Assembly (NCBI GenBank): GCA_003864495.1
Contig: ML133460.1
Coordinates: forward strand, 1,179,719-1,243,718
DNA length: 64,000 bases
Origin: Nemopilema nomurai
Lineage: Eukaryota; Cnidaria; Scyphozoa; Rhizostomeae; Rhizostomatidae
Direction of reading: 5' to 3'
The notes under the pieces are model-generated. The model ran no database searches, had not been told where the DNA came from, and worked only from the letters and a program-made list of their open reading frames with translations. The translations under genes were made by a program, and so were the position numbers. The stretch's first letter is position 1. Each line of letters starts with the position of its first letter. Positions 48,201 through 58,807 of the stretch are shown here, in pieces.

Positions 48201-51200
48201 AGGGAAATGTTCTTGCCGGACAGCAGAAATCCCGCCCAGTTCGTTGGATGGCTGAGGGATGCGGTTTGCTTCACCAGAAGCACGCTCTCTTGAAATGCAT
48301 CGCCGATGTCCGAACCACTCTCGAACCTTTCATAGAAGCTCGCGAAAAACGTTTCCGCCGTTGGGTTGGCCAAAGGCCAGTGGGACACAATGACAGCATC
48401 CGCTCCAGCCAGCTGAAATGCGTTGATCATTGACGCCAGGGTGTCGGACGATACCTGGTCCTCGTGTTGGGCCACTTGAGAAACGGAGAACACAACGACC
48501 TTGGCATGCAGGTCCAAGGTGGATATCTCCTCCGCTGATAACAGGATGTCGGGCATGGCAGGAAAGTGCATACGAGACGCGCTGTCGTAATCGAACTCTG
48601 GCTCCGAACTGGGACTGCTGCACAGCAAGCGGCCAACCTCCTCTCCACTCAACACAAGCGAGGCTGATGACCAAGCCACCTTCGTCGCAAAGTGAATAAT
48701 GTTGGCTGTGGACAACTTCGTCCGCAAATCCGCCTTTTCTCCGTCATCCAGGGCAATGACGTCAGCACCGAGAATCCTCTTCATGTTCGTCACTTCTTCC
48801 TTTACGCCAACCTCGTTTCCATTCACGATGACATCCCGAAATGGCTCCTCCGCCGGCTTCTCTTTTTTCCCGCCTCCGCCTCTCAAGGCGAATGCCAGAC
48901 TGGTTGCAGTGCGAATCTTGAAGTTCTCTGCGAAGTACTTCGTAGCAGAGGTATCTTTCAGCAGGGAAAACGGCACTAGGAGCAAGTCATTAGGAACAAC
49001 AAGCAACAAGTTCATGGCGTCACTTTCCTTCGTTTTCAAAACATTCAGCTCCTTTCGCACCGGCCTAATCAGCAGATTGTACAACGGCGAAATTCGCGCC
49101 CTTCCCGCCCACTCGTTGTCCACAATGGACTGCACGACGTTTGATGGCTTCTGCTTCATTGAAAAGTTGTACGTAGTTTTATTGATCTTAGTCGGGGGGC
49201 TAAAAGCAGACGCGCGCTGCCCTACCCGGCTGTATTTCTTCAGGGGCATCTGTTCCGGGGGTAATATATCCACCATTTCGCAGTCAAAGCTCCTGTGCCT
49301 CCGCAGCTCCGTCTTGCTGCAAAATGCGCCCACCCCGATGCTCTCCCTCAGCTCTTTGATGAAGACATCGAGGATCTCTGTGACCTGACGAGGGACCCGG
49401 TGGGGAATGTCGTCCAAGTCGGCCCCCTCGAAGTCCTCGTTGCCGTAGCCGTCCAGCAAGGGGATCATGGTGAATTTGACGATTCCCTTGCCCGGTGCTA
49501 GCAGCCACAACAAAATCTGCCCGCTAGCAATCGAGTAATACAATACGATAGAATCGACTTTCTTCAAGTGCTTTAGCAAAATGTCCGATGAATTCTGCAA
49601 AGCCTTAAACCGGCTGTTATCAATGCTTTCCGACTTCAAACCAAGGCGGCATTCGAACAAGCGGGATCTCTCAGCAACCTTCAGGGCATCCAGGTACCGT
49701 TTGTCTGCAGCCAGAGTTCGCTGCTGCATCTGATAGGCGGCAGTCACGAAATTCACAATCTCTTTCCCCTCTTCCTTCAACGCTCTCTCTAATCCAAGAG
49801 TAAACACGTGCTGGAAATTCTTTTCCGCAGCCGTGTAATTCCCTTGAACAAACTCGCACATTCCGAGCCGGAAGTGCGTTTTGATGACCTCAATGTGATC
49901 CCTGACCCTCGCTGCAATATCCTTCACCTTCTGCAAATGCGAGAAGCACTCCGAATTGCGGCACATCAAGTGCTTGATCAGTGCCAGCCGCGACTGGACC
50001 AACAGCTGCAGCTTGTCGTCCTTCAGCTGGTTCCCCACGGCAAGCGCCTTCTCGCAGTACTTCACTGCATCCGGGTACTTTCCTAGGTGCTTGTAAACCA
50101 GCCCCAAAGAACAGGCCGCCTTCCCTTCTGCCTCCAGATTCGCCGATCTTTCAGCCAACTCGTATTCCACAAGGTGAAACTTCAAAGCCTGTTCAAATGC
50201 CCCGCTCTTCTCGTGAACTCTTCCCAGACCTCCAACGGCACTGATTTCTGCTTCAACATTCCCACTAGCTTTTGCGATTTTGCGTTGGTTTTCGAAATAC
50301 GAAATTGCTTGGTCCACATTCTCTAGAATGAGATGGATTTCAGCCAGTTCTCCATAGGCTTCGCATTTAACAGCATCCTCGACTTCCTGCGACAACACCA
50401 GCCTCTTCTCTGTACAAACCCTGGCCTCCTGCATGCTGCCCATAGCTTTGTGAACAGCAGACAGACACTTGTACGCCATGTCCTGGTCCAACACACTCCC
50501 GGCCGTTGACACAAGCTCCAAACACAACTGGTAGCTTCTCAAAGACTCCTTGAAGTTTTTCAAGTAGAAGTAGCATTCGGCAATGTTTCCACGACACCTT
50601 CCTTCTTCCAGTTCACCAGCGTCCGTTTTTATAAGTATCTCTAGCTGCTTTTCAAATTCCTTCAGGGCTTCTGCATACGACTCGAGCTGTATCAAACTCA
50701 AACCGAGGTTACTATGCGCCCTAGCCTCCTTGTCATCATCCTTGAGCTTCTTGGACAATTCGAGTTGCTCCAAATACGTAGCATACGCTTCCTTGTAGTT
50801 CCGCTTCGCAAAATGAACGTGGGCCATGTTCTCCAAGCAATCAAATACCTTCGACGTCTCGTTGAAGGCCTTCACCAGCAGCAACTCCTTGTCGTACAAC
50901 TCAAGCGCTTTCCTGTAGTTCCCCACGCAAAATAGTCTTGCCAAGCTTATTGCACGCAACTGCCTTTTGGGTCTCAATCTTGTTTTCATCAGCTACCTTC
51001 AGCTTCTCCCCAAAATAACGCAATGCTTCAGTGAAGCTCCCCTCTTTTAGGTAAACATCGCCAATATTTCCCAGGGCCTTACAAATATTGTAAACGTTTT
51101 TCTTTTCAGTGGATGCAAGCAGAAACTTTTTCTGGCTAGCAGCAGCCTTCTCGAAATCACTAACAGCTAAATAGGCCAGGCCTAAGTTGCAAAACACAGT

Positions 51201-54200
51201 TGTGAGCGAGGCACGATCGCCTCGTTTTGTTGCAAGGCGGATATTCCGCTCATAATAGTCGATAGATTCTTCATAGTCCTTCTTCAGGTAGAACGCGTAG
51301 CCTAAGCTATGACAAGCCTTGGCCATCGCCTCCACAGTGTCCAGCTTCTCAGCTATGGTCAGTTCGCGGGAATAATGCTCCGCAGCCGTAGTCGGGTCAC
51401 CCCTAGCAATGTAAAAGTTGCCGAGATTGCTTTCTGCCTGGCACTCACCATTAAGGTCCTTCAAATCCCGCATCATCTCCAGGTGCTTCTTATAGTGCGT
51501 CTCTGCTTCGTCAAACATCTCCAGGGCCTGAAATGCGACCGCCAAATTTCCGTACAACGAGGCCTCGCTGTGTTGGTCCCTAAGCTCCTTCGACAATGCA
51601 ATGGCATACTTGTGGTATTTCACGGCTCTCTCGTATTGCCCCAAAGAGTGGTACGCATTGCCAATATTGCCACAAGCCCGGCTTTCACCGTCCTTGTCCC
51701 TAAGCTCTCGAGCTATGACAAGATGGCTCTTGTGAAAGTCCAACGCTTGTCGAAATTGTCCCTTCTGCTGCAAGACCACGCCTATATTCGAGCGGGCTCT
51801 TGCTTCGGAGGAGCGATCTGATATCTTAACCGCGATCTTCAGCTGCTTATCGTGGCACCTTAGCGAGTCATCAAGCTTGCCCTGACCCCTGTACTATGTC
51901 TAGCCCCCTAGGGCCTGCACTGGGCGGATAGGTCCCGCTGCTCGACAGCCAAAGTCACCGCTTGATGAAGTACGTGACGGAATCCTCAACTGTCTCATAT
52001 TATAATACAGGCTGCCAAGATTACTACACAGACCTGATAGCCTCATTCTTGTCCTCAATCTCCTCAGCTACGCGAAGGCTCTCCAAGTGATACTGGCTCG
52101 CGTTTCGATAGTCCCCCATGAGCGTATACACCGAGCCAACATTGCCTAGCTCTTTGCCTTCCGCCGCGCGGTCCTTCAACTCCTTCCGCACCACCAGGCA
52201 ACGCTTGTGACTCGCCAACGCACTCGAAAGGTCTCCCGTCGACACGTAAACATGGCCTAACGACGTCAGCGACTCTGCAATGAGCTGTCCATCCTGCAAT
52301 TCATTCGCAATGTTGAGCTGCAACTTGTGGTGCTTCAAGGACTTCTTGTACATGTTCTGTGAATAGTACGCGTTGCCGAGGTTACCGTGCGCTCGACATT
52401 GGCCTGGTTTATCCTGGAGCTCCTCCGCGGTCTTCAAATCGTCCTCCATATACCGCATTGCCCGCTTCGTATTTCCCGTCTTCCAATGCGCGCTGCTGAG
52501 CGCAGACAGCACGGACTCTTTCAACTTCACGTCAGAAGTGCCAATCTGAAGTGACGCCTCCAGCACGGTGATGGCGGGGTAGACCTCTCGCACCGACAAA
52601 AGCTCTTGGCCGATGATAGACGTTATGATGAACGGGTCGTTGTCTCTTCCCATGTCTTGAAGCTGGGCGAACAGCGGCGACAGCGTTGCTGAAAAGGCAG
52701 AAGAAGACACGATTGAAAGTCTCGTTATCGAAAGTCTCGTCATCGAAAGGCGTCAGCATGGTATTAAGCTGCTTGACACTCAACATTGTGCCGTCAATAG
52801 TTACCCACTTTACCAAAAAAGGCTCTTATTAAAAAAATTTGAAAAACATAATGACAACTGAGAACTGATATCGGTTATATTAACAAGCATAATAATATTA
52901 ACAATGCAAAATAACACTATACAAAGGAAAACCTTTTCATCTTGGGAGAATATTTGTCGTTCTCCAGACAATTTAAAAATAAGCTTGGATATTTCAGAGA
53001 AGTCTAGATTAAAAACACAATTGCATCGCTAATTGTTTTGCTTGCAACTTTCTAAACGAGAGAATTTTGTCTCCAGCCACTTGGCCACCGTCTCAAAGGA
53101 GCCCGTTATCTTCCTTAATACCTTTGAGCCCAAACAGCCAATGTATAAACGAAACGCAAAGAGGTACCAGAATACTGAACTGGCCAATCGCAGTAAAGTA
53201 TAATCCTGATTGGAAATTAAGACAAGACAGGCCACTCCACGGATCGTTGATGGGTGCACTGTATCTTCAACAAAAACCTACTAGTAATATTGTTTTTAAG
53301 ACTTCTGGTGACATTTATTCATTTCCCACAAACCATGCAAACTAAAGGAACGAAAAAGGCCATCGCTGATAAGACAGCATTTCCAAGGCATAACTCGATT
53401 TGGACTGATCCCTCAAAAATACTGCATTGATGAAAAGATGTCAAGGCAGAATCTAATTACCCCAGATACAAAAGTGTGCGTTAAACTAATAAATAAGATA
53501 TACATTAGATGGCTGATTAAGTAAACCTCATTTCCTGAGCACAGGGCCTATATTTATATACTCATTGTCAATGTCGCGCGTCTGGTTACCCAAACACCAG
53601 AATGTCACGTCTCCAGCTGAAAGTGACTCTGTCATGTTCCCATTCAAATTCTGATTCTGGTGGCGCCTTGGTTAAGGCATGGTTAATAAAAGTCCTTTCC
53701 CGTTGGCGTGCAAATCGGGGAATACTATTTAGTGGTCGGTTTCGAGCCAATCACGAAAGATTCACGAATGAGTCAGCCAATTGCAGTCTGTTGACGGCCT
53801 AATTAACATTAAGGATAGTAATGCTAACAGATTCCCACGCTATAACATACACAACCAATATTAACCTAACTATCAACGTATAATCAGAACCAGAAACCTC
53901 ATGGTTTCAATCTGATCATGCCAAGTCATCAGTGGACGACAGACTGACATAAGTTTCACATTTATCGCGAAGCATGCAATGAAATAAATCGTCTGCATCT
54001 GCTGCCAATGATCTCATGTTTGAAGAACGATATTAATACGTGCGTATTAATATCGGTCAGTCCTCACAGGCAAATATTCATGAGAAAATTTTCATTTTAC
54101 ATTCAAATGTCTCTCGGATTCGCTTTGAGGTAATACCTAATAAGCTCATGTCTTAATACGAGGAGAAACCGTTTGAATGTGCACTAATGCACGGGATCCC

Positions 54201-56710
54201 AGCCAGACGGTAGCGCTGGCGTTTGAAAGGGAAAGCTTGCGTTCGGCGTTTCATTCGAACTAGAAGGTATTTATTTGTTTATATATGGACATATACCAAA
54301 AGCAACAAAATCAATTAGACCGTTGGCAATCATACCTGAATTATCATGGTCTTGGATTAAGTGTCATTCAGGATTTAAAAAGACAAGAACAGTGCGGCCC
54401 TGCCCTACCCTGTCCTCCACTAGAATTCCATCTTCATCGAAATTATTCCTTCTTAAGCATCATAGATGTATATCCAGGCTGGAGACCGTTTCAGGTCCGG
54501 TTTCTGAATTAGGGGTGACCTGTGATATGCCTGTGAACGAGGCCGATAAAAAGGGGCCTTCAGCTTAGGGAGTCTTCATGTGAAGATCAAAAGAAAAGAA
54601 GTTGGTTTCGTTCTCCTTCTGGGTGCCAGTGTGCTTCCTTGTTGCCTCTTACTGTATTCAAGTCTCATGTCTGGCGAGAATGCAAACAGTGGGCGGGTGT
54701 CCTCAGGGCACTTCCTTAGGCCCTCAAGTATCAAATCGCAAGAGGGTTGTGACCTCTTTTGAGAATCAAGAAACAATGACGTGATCGGCTGCTTGAATGA
54801 CCCGTACAAGGGAATTGACAACTCGACGCACCACAACTGAAAGGGGATTCAATGGCTGGCAGCAGACGAGAAATCAACGGTCAAAAACTGAGCCATTCAA
54901 TCGCATGAAATAGAGCAAATATTTCCCAGTTCAAGTCGTCATGGCTTTGAATAAAACGGATGACATGAAGGATTCTGGCTTCATGTTGATGATTCAAAGG
55001 TACTTCCTCTCAGCTGACTAAAATATTATATATCAAAAGGCGCTGTGGGAGCTATCATAGAGTAAGCGAGAAAGAGCATATCGAGCGTGCGGCTCGTGTC
55101 GCTTACAGCTTCTTCGGAGCAGCCGAGACAAAAGAGCAATCGACGAATAAACAAGAGCATGAAGAAAACCTGAAAGGACAGCTTAGCCTACTGGTATTTC
55201 AGCAAACAAAGTGATCATTTCGACAACCTTGTTACGAGGGAACGGAAAAGCACAAAACACAAGTAGACAGTTCACTTTAGGGCATTTCACTTAGGGCACT
55301 TTAGGACATTTCATGGAACATATTCTGTTTCCTTGACGATGTAGATGCAAACCTGAACGTTTCACTCTGACCACAAAATGACCGAACAGTTTACTTCCTC
55401 GCTCAGTTCAATCGAGGGATCATATCTTCTCGGGAAGAGGCTGAATTTATCAGTCGCATTTATTCAATGGCTTTTGCTTGCGCTTGGTCTATATAGGCAC
55501 ATGCGTACAACTGAAAGGAAATCTTCCGCTATAACTCAGGGGAACGTTCATGGAAATACGCCGGTGGAAAATCTCGTAACAGCCCAGACTGTAAACATGT
55601 GATGAAGAGGTTTTCAAGAGCCAGCAAACATTCCGAATGGAATAGAAAGCATTCCATTTGTGACTCAACACCTCTCCCGCAAAAACGAGCAAAAAGACCT
55701 CTTTAGTCTGCAGGGCACCGTAAATGGCTTGGAAACGAGAGTTTTCAAACAAACGGAGGCGTGGCTAAATTACCGAGAAAGCCTAAATACTTAGGAATTC
55801 GATCAAAAGAGAATCCAGGACTACGTGTTTTTCACGTGTTTTGAAGAATCGGGATTAAAAATCATCATTCAATATTGATGAAAAAAGATTCATAAGTTCA
55901 AGAAGACGTAGGGGTGGAAAGTGGATTTTCAAGGAAGAACTTCATTGGCTGATCCAATATTTGCGTCATAAACAAACAACATCCATGGCGTTATACAACT
56001 TTTGGACGCTCCCGCTTCTGGGCAAATCATAGCACAAAAAAGTGGAAACCCGAAAACAGCCATTGCTATAAAGAATCGGGCACAATTCATCTAGCCACAA
56101 GTGACAATGAGTTGATATTATATATTTTGTAAATGATATGAGGCGGAAGTCTTGCATCCAATTACCATCACCCTCAAAGAAGCATTCAAAACCCACTTCT
56201 TACTGAAAATTAATTTTCATTAACTTCAAGAAAGTACAGCAGAATGACACTAATCTTTCATTGACTATTCAAAAGCGTATTCTGCCATATAACAAACCGA
56301 AAAGGGTCAAAGGCTTCCATGAACCTGTTTTTAATAACTTTTCGCTTGAGCGGTTTAAAATTTAATGTCTACAAGAATACTTGATTGATGCAGGAACATC
56401 GCAGAGTGGGCGAACCTGCCATTGTCTAATCTTGAGAAAAAACTCAAATAAAACAATTCAAAGTGTAGAAAACAACCTTAAAAACATTCCTTAAAAGTGC
56501 GCCAAACGTAACTAGTGGCTAGCCTAGGTGAACAAGTGAAAAAGGCGTTAATGCGCATGTACCTTGGAGCGGAGACTTGAGGCCGGCCTCTATGAGGGTC
56601 TGTAGGAGCTGCTCACTTCCTGGGTCATGTGCCTGCGCAGTGGCAAATGCTGCCAGCGCTTCGGAGTGTCGATTCATGTGCTGCAGCGCCACTCCTTGTC
56701 GATAATGTGC
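42213..56710 (-). CDS. TTC28: Tetratricopeptide repeat protein 28 (TPR-CHAT), frameshifted, N-terminus missing
   Basis: Cytoplasmic/midbody-associated scaffold in vertebrates (TTC28/TPRBK). Exons read 5' to 3' on the minus strand: 56710-56563, 52688-48113, 46858-46627, 44860-44784, 44316-44100, 43295 to about 42213. The first encodes AHYRQGVALQHMNRHSEALA, matching the human segment AYFRQGVALQ..GRHADALA. The long exon has about two dozen 40-residue TPRs and a CHAT domain. The next three match human TTC28 beyond CHAT (GWQELLTMVGFRF; PGCHELLSSLGFDL), and the last is a Ser-rich disordered tail. Junctions are in phase. Frameshifts are needed near 50940, in 51880-52020 (several), near 43140 and near 42650. 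CHAT His/Cys positions are not conserved, so a non-proteolytic role is expected. The 5' exons with the start are not securely identified; the exact C-terminus is uncertain. Confidence 0.9.
43937..43978 (+). repeat. (GAGT)n microsatellite in a TTC28 intron
   Basis: About ten perfect gagt/gtga units between the exons at 44100-44316 and 43295. Confidence 0.95.
48113..52688 (-). CDS. TTC28: TTC28 long exon: TPR array plus CHAT domain
   Basis: A single exon of 4576 nt, with acceptor CTTTTCAG before ATLSPLFAQLQ and donor CATCTG/GTAAGT after VLLHL. From 52688 down to about 49690 lie TPR units of 40 residues with the nephrocystin/LGN-like consensus (GNLG.AY...G....A..YH...L.IA.EL.D). The CHAT domain spans about 49500-48150 and ends SHPTNWAGFLLSGKNI, nearly identical to the vertebrate protein. 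In place of the His-containing HFATH of human TTC28 it has HFATK (about 48675-48705), and the position of the active-site Cys reads VVVFSVSQ (about 48460-48510). Frame is broken at about 50940 by one base, and between 52020 and 51880 by several indels; reading resumes with LDDSLRCHDKQLKIA. Confidence 0.92.
52689..56562. other. TTC28: Large TTC28 intron
   Basis: 3.9-kb intron between the AHYRQG exon and the long TPR exon. No exon or TE domain recognised. Contains the perfect inverted repeat at 54028-54055. Short hydrophobic frames (for example at 54580-54762) overlap others on the opposite strand and have no support. Confidence 0.6.
54028..54055. repeat. Perfect 13-bp inverted repeat with 2-bp loop
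   Basis: cgatattaatacg-tg-cgtattaatatcg. The arms are exact reverse complements. AT-rich cruciform-prone palindrome inside the large TTC28 intron. Confidence 0.9.
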
Positions 56711-58706
56711 CTGGAACGAAAAGAGAGAGGCGTTTAATTGGCAGGACCAACCAGACCAACCTGAGGCTAAGAGCCAACCAGGCCAAGGGTGAGAGCGGGG
56801 CGTAATCAGCTAGCTATCAGACTAGCAACTCCGCATATTGTCCATGCCTGCAGTGTGGTGGTTATTTTCCAGGTGCATGAAATATGGCAGTGTGACTTCA
56901 GTTACAATTTCGTAGTGCTACTACGGAGCTGATAAAAGGTGCTGCTGCCCTATCCGGCAACCTTACTATCTGATTCCTACGACTAGGACGGCCTTCTCTG
57001 GCTTTGTAGGCGCGATGAAATACTGCCACAACGACCCAGCGGTTGACCTCTTCAATGAGCGCAAATTTGATTGTAAGAGACATCGTAGACGTTAGACGAC
57101 CCAAATATGAAAACTGTCATATTGCAGTCGAAATTGCAAACAGTGGATGTACATCCACCAGCACAGCCAAACATTGCCGCAATGGCTGCACTTTTGGTCA
57201 AATAGCGAACAGTTCCAAAGGGAACACCAGAACTCACCACCTCGATGACATTTTATTCGAAAGTTTCGTCACTGCCTAACTATGGACAATTACATTCTTA
57301 CACCATTTGTCATTCTTACTGTCATTATTGGCCGGGGTAAAAAGTTAGACGTGTAATTTCTACACAAAATAAAAATTTCAATAGCAAGCTAAAAATTATT
57401 TCAGTAATCAACGCCAGCTGAATCAACATTGACCAAGGTGGATATGACTTCAGTTACCAGATATAGATATAGGTATAGTGCGTCGTCCGTCGATAGTGTT
57501 CAATAATCAAATCATTAAATCAGCCTATCAATAAATCAATGAATTAACGTATTATAAAATCAATCTATCAAGCAATTCAATTCATCAAGCAATCAAAAAG
57601 CATCGATTCACTCTTAAAGGCGAAATTGGGCCTGTAAGCCAGTTGGATTCAGGCCTAATATCAGACAAACGACAGTTGGGTAAACTATCTACAATAAATT
57701 ATCTTGGAAATCCAAAAGACGGGAACCCTAAATTTCTCCAAGCTCGTTCATACACGTAAACGTGCTGACATACACGAAAAGAGAAAGCAATAAACTATAT
57801 GGTAGATTCTTAAGCATGCACCCGGTACGATGATGTCTCGATTGTTCTATCAAACCAAGCACTAGACGTGTGGATCATACGCATCAACATGAATCAACTG
57901 GCAAGCGAGCTATCAGATCACAAATGAACTGCGACCCAAAAGCGAAGACCAGGTATGCAGATTACGGGCCCACACCACCAAAAGCTCTCACGAAGTGACA
58001 AAAAAGGATGACATGGCCATAAAAGCCAGCACACGCCGACTGTTTCGGATGACAATCGTTAAAGAACGATAAAGCACGTCCCCAGGTGAAGATTCGCTAG
58101 CGAGCGTTTCTATGCAGAATTGTGACGAGATTTAAACAACATGGGAACCTTGCAGCTGTACCCGAAACAGCTTGTACGTGGTGGTTTCAGATTTCTCCAG
58201 AAATTGCGCAGAATTTTGACACAATTCACAGATATTTCATCAGTGTGTCAGCCCTCGGAGATTACAACATGAAGCAAAATAGCATCACCTTACTGACTCG
58301 TTTGCTTTCAGACGAAGCAGCGAAAGACATCAACCAACAATGTTGCTACTCCGACGGCGACTGTAACTAGCCATCGAGTTTTTGACAAAAACGCCTAATG
58401 ACGGATGACCGTCTCGCTTCCCAATTGCCAAATTCAAAGCATAAATCGCGGATTTGATCAGGAACGATAAAGCGACACAGTTGCCACCTGCAGCAACGTT
58501 TAGACTGCGCTCTTCTTCCCTTCTTGCTCGTGTGATTGCGACTGCACTCTGAGGCCTGTAGCCGACATTTCAACGAGAACGAACACGAAGTTTCGAGGCT
58601 CCAAAACAATACTGTGGTGAGATTAGAAATACTGAGAACACTGTGCTTTTTGCGCGAGTCCATCGAAGAGAGCTGGCTTTATTGAAAACTGTTTGCACAA
58701 GCTTAC
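56711..58706. other. Presumed TTC28 intron or upstream region
   Basis: No exon recognised on the minus strand upstream of 56710 until the possible TPR exon near 58707. Contains the 16-bp palindrome GTGGATGTACATCCAC (57143-57158) and an AT-rich, atcaat-rich low-complexity stretch at about 57490-57605. Confidence 0.45.
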
Positions 58707-58807
58707 CTGCTTCTTCTCGCCCGTGCTTCTCGAGTAATTGGCGGCAAGACCCATATTAAAGCTAGCTACCAATGATGCTTCGATGGCCTGTCGCTTCGTG
58801 GGTCGGT
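58707..58807 (-). CDS. Possible TPR-encoding exon with a one-base frameshift
   Basis: On the minus strand a TPR helix-A-like segment reads RQAIEASLVASFNMGLAANY; continuing in the neighbouring frame gives LEKHGREEA up to a good donor (GCAG/GTAAGC at 58706). Together they match a TPR unit if one base is missing near 58737. It may be a 5' exon of the TTC28 gene or of another TPR gene extending rightwards. The left border (58807) is only a weak AG and the human TTC28 N-terminal exons do not read like this, so confidence is low. Confidence 0.35.

Noticed and set aside
48116..51821. Long plus-strand open frames opposite TTC28 (up to 229 codons)
   Set aside because: They are antisense shadows of the TPR-CHAT coding exon; the minus-strand reading matches TTC28 over its whole length.
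54580..54784. Short frames beginning with a hydrophobic, signal-peptide-like segment
   Set aside because: Two overlapping frames of 60 codons, one hydrophobic by chance, with no splice support, inside a TTC28 intron.
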